NCBI GenBank assembly: GCA_024280975.1
Contig: JAMXLQ010000135.1
Span: 1-9,038 of the forward strand
DNA length: 9,038 nt
From: Methanosarcina sp.
Lineage (GTDB): Archaea; Halobacteriota; Methanosarcinia; Methanosarcinales; Methanosarcinaceae
Direction: 5' to 3'
Below, piece after piece: positions 1 through 5,278 of this stretch; within the stretch, counting starts at the first letter, position 1; the number at the start of each line of letters is the position of its first letter. The notes under the pieces were generated by a model, which was given only the letters and a program-made list of their open reading frames with translations, was not told the origin of the DNA and made no database searches. The position numbers and the translations under genes are program-made.

Positions 1-18
1 AGAAGAAACCTTAAAGTC

Positions 19-37
19 TATAATCTAAGTTATATAG
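19..37 (+). promoter_or_regulatory. Putative TATA region of the phosphoribosyltransferase gene
   Basis: Two overlapping A/T-rich boxes are visible: TATAATCTAAG at 19-29 and TTATATAG at 30-37. Archaeal transcription usually starts about 25 bases downstream, which would give a leader of roughly 60-80 bases before the gene. The 11-base string TATAATCTAAG also occurs at 2132-2142 in front of the heat-shock regulator. This is a motif-level call only. Confidence 0.35.
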
Positions 38-113
38 CTTAAGTATGGAAATTGGAAAGTGTATGCTCTCTAACTGGTGAGTATCCTGACCATGTGCACG
101 AATTCCAGATCAT

Positions 114-119
114 GGAGGA
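114..119 (+). promoter_or_regulatory. Strong Shine-Dalgarno site that argues for an AUA start at 126
   Basis: GGAGGA is the best ribosome-binding site in this leader. It lies 6 bases before an in-frame ATA codon at 126-128 but 24 bases before the GTG at 144, which is too far for normal initiation. The only ATG overlapping the site (112-114) opens a five-codon frame ending in TAG at 127-129. The site therefore fits translation from 126 better than from 144. Confidence 0.55.
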
Positions 120-143
120 CTTTGCATAGAATCATTCAAATGT

Positions 144-818
144 GTGCTTACAAACTGGGATTACATTTACAATTTGTGCCGAAACATCTCTACAGAAATT
201 AAACGTTCTGGATATGAGCCGGATGTGATTATTGCGCTTGCAAGAGGGGGCTGGTTTGCTGGACGAGTGCTCTGCGATTTTCTCGGGCTTGATGATCTGT
301 CCAGTCTGAAAGTCGAACACTATATAGGAGATACAGCTATCGATACCGGCGAACCTTACATTCGATATCCCCTTTCGGAGAATGTGGTGAAAGGGAAAAA
401 AGTACTTATTGTAGATGATATTGTTGAGACCGGGGACAGTATGCTGAGTGCCAAGGCTTACGTCGAAAGCCGTAATCCCATGGAAGTTAGAACTGCTTCG
501 TTGCAATACTTTGGAAATTCGAAAATCGACCCAGATTATGTAGGTGAAAGGCTCGAAGATTGGGCCTGGATTGTCTATCCCTGGAACTTCATGGAAGATA
601 TGATAAGCATCCTGACCAAATGCATGAGAAAAAACCCTAAAAAACTCTGGAACTTTGAGGATCTTAAACATAGCCTTTACACAAATCATGCCTTGGACTC
701 AGTTGTCTTTGAAATTACCCAGCCTGGAAGACTTCCGGAAGTTCTGGAAGAGATGGAGAGAGTGCGTAGGATCAGTTCCGAAATCATTGACGGGAAAAAA
801 CACTGGAGGCTTTTATAA
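144..818 (+). CDS. PRPP-dependent phosphoribosyltransferase family protein (COG2236-like)
   Basis: This is a type I phosphoribosyltransferase, probably cytosolic, which would transfer the phosphoribosyl group of PRPP to a nucleobase or similar acceptor. Counting from GTG 144 it has 224 residues. The diagnostic PRPP-binding loop VLIVDDIVETGDS is at residues 87-99, with the paired acidic residues and the TGDS phosphate-binding turn. An early VIIALARGGWFAGR segment (about 28-41) matches the first strand and pyrophosphate-binding loop. A WAWIVYPWNFMED motif (about 140-152) resembles the conserved C-terminal part of COG2236 proteins, after which a further region of about 70 residues follows. The acceptor cannot be told from sequence; hypoxanthine/guanine-type activity is only the usual database label. 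The open frame continues upstream through ATA 126, adding IESFKC, and the ribosome-binding site favours that longer form of 230 residues. The gene stands alone, with about 320 bases to the next one. Confidence 0.85.
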   Translation: MLTNWDYIYNLCRNISTEIKRSGYEPDVIIALARGGWFAGRVLCDFLGLDDLSSLKVEHYIGDTAIDTGEPYIRYPLSENVVKGKKVLIVDDIVETGDSMLSAKAYVESRNPMEVRTASLQYFGNSKIDPDYVGERLEDWAWIVYPWNFMEDMISILTKCMRKNPKKLWNFEDLKHSLYTNHALDSVVFEITQPGRLPEVLEEMERVRRISSEIIDGKKHWRLL

Positions 819-1135
819 AAGTCTTTTTACATACTTTCTTCGTGGAAGGCTAATAGCTTATGCTTCTAACTTGAAAACCGGAGAGGATCTACAACCGAAG
901 AAGATATTTCACTTTTTCTGGTTGGATCTATCTCTTTCGTTTAAAAACGGACATTAAGCTGTAAATACAAATATACATATCTATCCAGGGTATCTATTAA
1001 AGTACCCACAAAGATGTCATTTGCTACTCTCTCTATTCATTTAAAATCTCGGTCTAGGATACAATTGGTCTAAATACCGAGTATATGATTACATCACTTA
1101 CAACAAATTCGTTCATTATCTATACCGGTGAATTC
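819..1135. other. Intergenic stretch after the phosphoribosyltransferase gene
   Basis: No convincing gene is present. A T tract at 824-828 may end the upstream transcript. GATC-TA-CAACC at 886-896 can pair with GGTTGGATC at 920-928, giving a bulged 9-bp stem. CTCGGT at 1048-1053 pairs with ACCGAG at 1076-1081, and GGTCTA occurs twice inside that element (1051-1056 and 1068-1073). A/T-rich strings near 967-980 and 1040-1046 could be TATA boxes for the zinc-ribbon gene, but I cannot choose between them. Confidence 0.4.
1127..1131 (+). promoter_or_regulatory. Ribosome-binding site deciding the zinc-ribbon start
   Basis: GGTGA, complementary to the archaeal 16S rRNA 3' end, lies 4 bases before the ATG at 1136. 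The upstream in-frame ATG at 1085 has no such site and would add 17 residues ahead of the zinc ribbon. Translation therefore most likely begins at 1136. Confidence 0.6.
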
Positions 1136-1594
1136 ATGCCCCACAGATGTACCAGATGCGGAACCATTTTTGAAGACGGAGACTCTGTCGTTCTAAGCGG
1201 CTGCCCAAACTGCGGTTGGAATAAATTCCTTTATGTAAAAAAAGAATCCGAAGGTTCGGAAAACCAGGGAAGGCCTGCTCTGGAAGAACAAAAGCTGGAT
1301 TTGGAATCCTCTCTGGATGAAGTTGTCAGGAATATTGATGAGGCTCTTGCTTCTGAGCAGGAAAGTATAAAGCAGGAACCAGAAGCCGAGGAGAATACAG
1401 ATGAAGAAAGAGTAGAGTCCGTAAGAATACTTGGGCCCGGCTCCTACGAACTTAATCTGGACTCCCTCTTTGAACGAAAAGAACTAGTCATGGCAATCCG
1501 AGAAGAAGGATCTTACGCCCTGCACTTACCCTCGGTTTTCAGCCAGCAAAAGGAAAACCAAAAAGAAAAAGCAAAGCCAAAAAAACAGAAGTGA
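1136..1594 (+). CDS. Zinc-ribbon protein of the OapC/DUF2072 type
   Basis: A small acidic protein of 152 residues. The N-terminus carries a four-cysteine zinc ribbon: C5-x2-C8 in HRCTRCG and C23-x2-C26 in SGCPNCGW, expected to bind one zinc ion. A hydrophilic, Glu-rich, probably disordered linker follows (about 36-92). A C-terminal region then contains two similar motifs, GSYELNLDSLF (102-112) and GSYALHLPSVF (125-135), and a Lys-rich tail ends the protein. This layout matches what I recall of the archaeal 'Zn-ribbon containing protein' family DUF2072, called OapC (origin-associated) in haloarchaea. Its usual partners, an Era-like GTPase and the DUF2073 protein, are not in this window. Biochemical function is unknown to me; a nucleic-acid or ribonucleoprotein role is only a guess. 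Start 1136 is preferred over 1085 because of the GGTGA site. Confidence 0.75.
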   Translation: MPHRCTRCGTIFEDGDSVVLSGCPNCGWNKFLYVKKESEGSENQGRPALEEQKLDLESSLDEVVRNIDEALASEQESIKQEPEAEENTDEERVESVRILGPGSYELNLDSLFERKELVMAIREEGSYALHLPSVFSQQKENQKEKAKPKKQK

Positions 1595-1608
1595 TTTTTA
1601 AATTTTTT
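1595..1608 (+). terminator. T-tract terminator after the zinc-ribbon gene
   Basis: Immediately after the TGA stop come two T runs, five bases at 1595-1599 and six at 1603-1608. Oligo-T tracts without a hairpin are the common intrinsic termination signal in euryarchaea. Confidence 0.45.
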
Positions 1609-1670
1609 CAAATTCTTCCCGTAAATTTCTTATCTAGATATTTTGAGAAATAATTTCGAGATAGTATTTA

Positions 1671-1730
1671 TAGGATAAAGCGTAAAAGCATGCATCTTTA
1701 CCTGGAGATTATAAGCGTTAGCTTATCCTA
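1671..1730. repeat. Nested inverted repeat, possible structured RNA
   Basis: TAGGATAA at 1671-1678 is the exact reverse complement of TTATCCTA at 1723-1730. Pairing can continue inward through GC and TAA (to 1685 and 1718) if two single-base bulges are allowed. An alternative perfect hairpin, ATAAGC-GTTA-GCTTAT (1711-1726), uses part of the same right arm, so the two folds exclude each other. A TATA-like string lies just upstream (about 1665-1672). No known RNA family is recognised. Confidence 0.4.
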
Positions 1731-1807
1731 TTTTCGTCTAAAACTTTTCTTTAAACTTTTTCAGTATATCATAAATTATTTTTCATGAGTAATGAAATAG
1801 AGAAGAC

Positions 1808-1826
1808 AAGGATTAGTTAAATCCTT
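1808..1826. repeat. Short inverted repeat
   Basis: AAGGATT (1808-1814) and AATCCTT (1820-1826) form a perfect 7-bp stem with a 5-base loop. No long T run follows directly, so it is not an obvious terminator. Confidence 0.4.
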
Positions 1827-1960
1827 TAAGTGTTCTGCGTGATTTAGACTCGATGAAGAACTTTTCAGAAGCTGATGAAAACAATAAGCAGCATGTCTTT
1901 ACATATTTTACTACTTTCTAATTTTTTAGCTCCAAATCAAGAATACCTGGCAACAGTAAC

Positions 1961-1970
1961 ATTTATATGT
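1961..1970 (+). promoter_or_regulatory. Putative distal promoter (P1) TATA box of the heat-shock locus
   Basis: ATTTATATGT resembles an archaeal TATA box. It sits inside a 6-bp dyad, TAACAT-TTAT-ATGTTA (1957-1972). A start site about 25 bases downstream (near 1990) would fall within the operator at 1976-1996, so a bound repressor would block initiation. The resulting leader before the regulator gene would be about 185 bases. Confidence 0.45.
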
Positions 1971-1975
1971 TATGA

Positions 1976-1996
1976 ATACTAACTATGGGTTAGTAT
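1976..1996. promoter_or_regulatory. HSR1-type heat-shock operator (CTAAC-N5-GTTAG)
   Basis: ATACTAAC (1976-1983) and GTTAGTAT (1989-1996) form a perfect 8-bp dyad around the spacer TATGG. The core is exactly CTAAC-N5-GTTAG, the palindrome I recall being proposed as the binding site of the HSR1 heat-shock regulator of Archaeoglobus fulgidus. That regulator is encoded in an operon with cdc48 and hsp20. Here the dyad lies 180 bases upstream of a homologous regulator-cdc48 pair and directly behind a TATA box, as expected for autoregulation by the product of 2176-2862. Binding itself is inferred. Confidence 0.75.
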
Positions 1997-2094
1997 CTTC
2001 TATGACTCCTTTCCAGCTAGTCTTCGGGGCAAAGTTTCAGGCAGGTATTTTTGTTTTACTGTCCGAGTTTACTCAAGACTGCACAAGTCATAAT

Positions 2095-2107
2095 CTAACT
2101 ATCTAAC
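2095..2107 (+). promoter_or_regulatory. Tandem CTAAC half-sites
   Basis: CTAAC occurs at 2095-2099 and again at 2103-2107 in the same orientation, 8 bases apart. These match the left half of the operator at 1976-1996. They lie about 25 bases upstream of the proximal TATA box, so they could be weak secondary binding sites or chance. Confidence 0.3.
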
Positions 2108-2129
2108 TACGCAAATAACAAAACTTGGC

Positions 2130-2137
2130 TTTATAAT
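2130..2137 (+). promoter_or_regulatory. Proximal promoter (P2) TATA box of the heat-shock regulator
   Basis: TTTATAAT at 2130-2137 would place the transcription start near 2157-2160, leaving a short leader that still contains the GAGGGG ribosome-binding site (2166-2171) before ATG 2176. TCTAA (2137-2141) and TTAGA (2152-2156) form a looser dyad with a 10-base spacer across the expected start site. Confidence 0.45.
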
Positions 2138-2175
2138 CTAAGCTTTAACAATTAGACAACTATCAGAGGGGAAAA

Positions 2176-2862
2176 ATGGATCCAGCAAAATTACTTGACA
2201 TTCTAGGGAATGAAAACCGCAGGAAGATTATTCAACTTCTTGCAGGTCGCCCTTGCTATGTCAGTGAGATCTCTAGCAGGTTGGGAGTAGGGCCAAAAGC
2301 AATAATAAGTCATCTAGGTCTACTTGAGCAGGCAGGACTTATAGAATGCAGTGTGGATGAACAAAGGCGCAAGTACTTCAATATCGCAAACAATATGCGA
2401 CTTGAAGTGTCGGTATCACCGTATGCCTATACAGTGAAACTTCAAGACACTGCTTTTGACAGGGAGAAAAACGGAGAAGCTTCTGCGCAAAAGGAGATTT
2501 CTGCTAGGGAAGAATCGTCGGATTTCTTTCTTAAACTGAGCAGCAGACTTAAGGAGCTCAGGATAAGGCAAGAGGAACTTGCACAGATGCAGCAGCAGCT
2601 CCAGGCTGAGTATACAAGAGTTATGGATCATTGTCTAGATTTAATTGAAGAAGTTGTTAGTAACCCTGTGGAGTGTGAGCTCCTGTTTGAGCTTCTGAAG
2701 AATGAAACCACTTTAGCTACACTATGTTACAACCTGCGCTTGCACCCTAGTATTGTTAACACTAACCTGATAAATCTTGCAAAGAGGGGGTTTATTGAAT
2801 ACAATATTAAAAATAACCAATATTACTGGAAAATACGTGAGACCGGAGTTGAGAATGAATGA
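2176..2862 (+). CDS. HSR1/Phr-like ArsR-family heat-shock transcription regulator
   Basis: A 228-residue DNA-binding protein, probably the repressor of this locus. Residues 1-70 are an ArsR-type winged helix: LLDILGNENRRKIIQLL is followed by the helix-turn-helix around CYVSEISSRLGVGPKAIISHLGLLEQAGLI, and the YFNI wing strand. Residues about 71-90 are beta-like (LEVSVSPYAYTVKL). Residues 118-160 are helical and Gln/Glu-rich, a likely dimer coiled coil. Residues 163-222 look like a second, degenerate winged helix (ECELLFELLKNETTLATL...LINLAKRGFIEY). The layout fits the Pyrococcus Phr and A. fulgidus HSR1 families, and the neighbours (CDC48, Hsp20) are the known targets of those regulators. A GAGGGG site precedes ATG 2176. 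The stop overlaps the CDC48 start in an ATGA, so the two are translationally coupled. No metal-binding Cys motif of metal-sensing ArsR proteins is evident. Confidence 0.85.
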   Translation: MDPAKLLDILGNENRRKIIQLLAGRPCYVSEISSRLGVGPKAIISHLGLLEQAGLIECSVDEQRRKYFNIANNMRLEVSVSPYAYTVKLQDTAFDREKNGEASAQKEISAREESSDFFLKLSSRLKELRIRQEELAQMQQQLQAEYTRVMDHCLDLIEEVVSNPVECELLFELLKNETTLATLCYNLRLHPSIVNTNLINLAKRGFIEYNIKNNQYYWKIRETGVENE

Positions 2863-5123
2863 TTGAAGAAATGAATTTGAGAGTTGCTGAAGCTTATCAT
2901 AAGGACGTGGGCAGGGGAATTGCACGAATTGATACCCGGCTGATGCAGCAGATGGGGTTCGTAAGCGGGGATATAATTGAGATCTCAGGGAGAGCGAAGA
3001 CCTATGCAATTGTCTGGCCAAATGTAGAGCGTGACCAGGAAAACAGGATTCGGATAGATGGAAACCTGCGGAGCAACGCAAAAGTAGGAATTGATGACAG
3101 GGTCACAATCCAGAAAGTCCAGGCAAAACACGCTCAGCGAGTTACTCTTGCTCCTTCTCAGCCTGTAAGACTTGTTGGAGGTGCTCACTACATCCTCAGA
3201 ATTATCGAAGGAAGACCTCTGAATAAAGGTCAGCAGATCAGGGTGGAAACTGTAAATAATCCTCTAACTTTCGTGGTTGCATCTACGAGACCTGCAGGAC
3301 CAGTTGTTGTTACTAAGGACACCGAAATCGTCATCAAGGAGAAATCAGTTGAGGAAATCAGGGTTCCAGAAGGCATTTCATATGAGGACATCGGTGGGCT
3401 CAGGCGGGAAATTCAGCTTGTCAGGGAAATGATTGAGCTGCCACTAAGGCATCCTGAACTCTTTCAGAAGCTTGGGATTGAGCCTCCCAAAGGAGTGCTG
3501 CTTCACGGGCCTCCGGGCACGGGCAAAACACTGATCGCAAAGGCAGTTGCAAGTGAAACCGATGCTAATTTCATTACTATTAGTGGCCCTGAAATTGTTT
3601 CCAAGTATTACGGAGAAAGCGAGCAGAAGCTCCGTGAGATTTTCGAAGAAGCCGAAAAAGACGCACCTTCTATCATCTTCATAGATGAGATCGACTCCAT
3701 CGCCCCTAAGCGCGGCGAAGTCACAGGAGAAATGGAACGCAGGGTAGTTGCCCAGTTGCTCTCCCTCATGGACGGGCTAAAGTCAAGAGGCGAGGTAGTT
3801 GTAATCGCTGCCACAAATCGCCCAAACTCAATAGATGAAGCTCTCCGCCGCGGTGGAAGATTTGATAGGGAAATAGAGATCGGAATTCCTGATCGGAATG
3901 GTAGGAAGCAGATTCTTCTCATTCATACCAGAGGCATGCCTATTCAGGATGTAAGCCTTGGTGAAATTGCAGATGTAACTCATGGGTTTGTAGGCGCTGA
4001 TCTTTCTTCCCTCTGTAAAGAAGCTGCAATGCATGCTCTCAGAAGGATAACTCCTGAAATAGATATCGAAGAAGAAGAAATTCCACAGGAAATTCTTGAT
4101 AAGCTCGTGGTCACCAAAGATGATTTCAAGGAAGCCCTGAAGAATATCGAGCCGTCTGCAATGAGGGAAGTTTATGTTGAGGTTCCACATGTAGGATGGG
4201 AGGATATCGGAGGACTTGAAAATGCAAAGCAGGAGCTTATTGAGGCTGTAGAGTGGCCCTTGAAATATCCTGAGATCTTCAGCACTATCAGTGTAAAACC
4301 TCCCAGAGGAATACTACTGTTCGGGCCTCCGGGTACGGGTAAAACCCTGCTTGCAAAGGCTGTTGCCAGTGAAAGCGAAGCTAATTTCATCAGCATCAAA
4401 GGTCCGGAACTTCTCAGCAAGTACGTGGGAGAATCAGAGCGTGCGATAAGGGAAACCTTCAGGAAAGCAAAACAAGCTGCGCCAACGGTTGTCTTCTTTG
4501 ATGAGATCGATTCAATTGCCCCTCAAAGAAGTTCGGTTTCAGACACGCATGTGTCCGAAAGAGTTGTTAGCCAGATCCTTACCGAACTGGATGGGGTAGA
4601 GGAACTTAAGGATGTAATCATTGTTGCGGCCACAAACCGGCCTGATATGGTTGATCCTGCTCTTCTGAGACCTGGCCGTTTTGACAGACTCATCTATATC
4701 AAACCACCTGAAAAGATAGGCAGGGAAAAGATCTTTGAGATTCATACACAGGGAAAACCCCTTGCAGAAGATGTAAACCTCTCAGGCCTTGCCGATCTAA
4801 CCGAAGGGTACGTGGGTGCGGATATTGAGGGCATTTGCAGGGAAGCTGCAATGTTGGCCCTGAGGGAGATTGTCACTCCAGGAATTAGCAAAAAGGACAT
4901 CGAGAAGCGGGCGGGAGAAGTCAGGATTTCAAAGAAACACTTTGAACGTGCAATTCGCCGTGTAAAGCCTACAACATCCAGAGAAAACCTTGCGGCTTAT
5001 GAACGGAGTGCTGAACTCTTTGCCAAATACGCAACTGCGTTTGAAGAAGAAACTCCCGAAGCTGAAGAACCGGAAAAAGAAATCGAACCTAAAAATGTTC
5101 CAGGTTACTTTGAGGTTCAGTAA
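2859..5123 (+). CDS. cdc48: CDC48/VAT-type AAA+ ATPase (archaeal p97 homologue)
   Basis: A 754-residue double-ring AAA+ unfoldase that extracts and unfolds proteins for degradation or refolding; the length is typical. Residues 1-160 are the substrate-binding N domain (double-psi barrel plus a beta module). D1 has Walker A GPPGTGKT (217-224), Walker B IIFIDEID (272-279) and arginine finger RGGRFDR (331-337). D2 has Walker A GPPGTGKT (489-496), Walker B VVFFDEID (544-551) and RPGRFDR (604-610). The D1 pore loop is KYYG (249-252), aromatic as in VAT and unlike eukaryotic p97, and D2 has KYVG (521-524), so both rings should grip substrate. The C-terminus is a Glu-rich tail ending in GYFEVQ, with no HbYX proteasome-docking tripeptide. 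The gene starts inside the regulator's stop codon (ATGA), with GGAG at 2845-2848. An alternative start at ATG 2871 would lose four residues. Confidence 0.95.
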   Translation: MIEEMNLRVAEAYHKDVGRGIARIDTRLMQQMGFVSGDIIEISGRAKTYAIVWPNVERDQENRIRIDGNLRSNAKVGIDDRVTIQKVQAKHAQRVTLAPSQPVRLVGGAHYILRIIEGRPLNKGQQIRVETVNNPLTFVVASTRPAGPVVVTKDTEIVIKEKSVEEIRVPEGISYEDIGGLRREIQLVREMIELPLRHPELFQKLGIEPPKGVLLHGPPGTGKTLIAKAVASETDANFITISGPEIVSKYYGESEQKLREIFEEAEKDAPSIIFIDEIDSIAPKRGEVTGEMERRVVAQLLSLMDGLKSRGEVVVIAATNRPNSIDEALRRGGRFDREIEIGIPDRNGRKQILLIHTRGMPIQDVSLGEIADVTHGFVGADLSSLCKEAAMHALRRITPEIDIEEEEIPQEILDKLVVTKDDFKEALKNIEPSAMREVYVEVPHVGWEDIGGLENAKQELIEAVEWPLKYPEIFSTISVKPPRGILLFGPPGTGKTLLAKAVASESEANFISIKGPELLSKYVGESERAIRETFRKAKQAAPTVVFFDEIDSIAPQRSSVSDTHVSERVVSQILTELDGVEELKDVIIVAATNRPDMVDPALLRPGRFDRLIYIKPPEKIGREKIFEIHTQGKPLAEDVNLSGLADLTEGYVGADIEGICREAAMLALREIVTPGISKKDIEKRAGEVRISKKHFERAIRRVKPTTSRENLAAYERSAELFAKYATAFEEETPEAEEPEKEIEPKNVPGYFEVQ

Positions 5124-5137
5124 ACCCACTTCCTGGC

Positions 5138-5161
5138 AGGCCGGGTAAACCCCGGCTTTTT
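5138..5161 (+). terminator. GC-rich hairpin terminator after cdc48
   Basis: GCCGGG (5140-5145), loop TAAAC, then CCCGGC (5151-5156) followed by five T (5157-5161). It begins 16 bases after the CDC48 stop and resembles a bacterial intrinsic terminator. It implies at least partial transcriptional separation of cdc48 from the hsp20 genes. Confidence 0.75.
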
Positions 5162-5202
5162 ACTATCAAAGATTCAGAAACCACTGAAAAGAAATAATGA
5201 TT

Positions 5203-5228
5203 GATTTATACTGGCTGATTTGATATAT
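5203..5228 (+). promoter_or_regulatory. Candidate TATA boxes of the hsp20 pair
   Basis: GATTTATAC (5203-5211) and GATATATTC (5222-5230) are both acceptable archaeal TATA boxes, giving leaders of roughly 30-50 bases before ATG 5279. Upstream, TTCAG (5173-5177) and CTGAA (5184-5188) form a small dyad with a 6-base spacer. I see no CTAAC-N5-GTTAG here. I cannot tell which TATA is used. Confidence 0.4.
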
Positions 5229-5278
5229 TCACTTAATAATAAATTACGAATGGATAAATTAATAACGGGGTAATTATT

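Larger units (their letters stand above)
1595..2175. other. Long non-coding region upstream of the heat-shock regulator
   Basis: No gene longer than about 35 codons is supported across these 580 bases. The stretch holds an oligo-T terminator, nested inverted repeats at 1671-1730, a short hairpin at 1808-1826, two adjacent dyads at 1957-1972 and 1976-1996, tandem CTAAC half-sites at 2095-2107 and a TATA box near 2130. The region is dense enough in dyads to be a regulatory leader or to contain a small RNA gene. Confidence 0.5.

Noticed and set aside
132..689. A long open frame on the minus strand
   Set aside because: It lies antisense inside the phosphoribosyltransferase gene, which has a clear PRPP-binding motif. 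The minus-strand product shows no recognisable family.
655..957. A 100-codon + strand frame running past the end of the phosphoribosyltransferase gene
   Set aside because: Its first half is an out-of-frame reading of the real gene, and the rest is low in coding character with no ribosome-binding site.
1595..2175. tRNA or other known RNA gene in the long non-coding region
   Set aside because: I looked for T-loop-like strings and cloverleaf arms and saw none. The hairpins present do not match a class I know.
2871..2873. Alternative CDC48 start at ATG 2871
   Set aside because: It has a poorer ribosome-binding site than the ATGA-coupled start at 2859. The difference is only four residues, so it remains possible but less likely.
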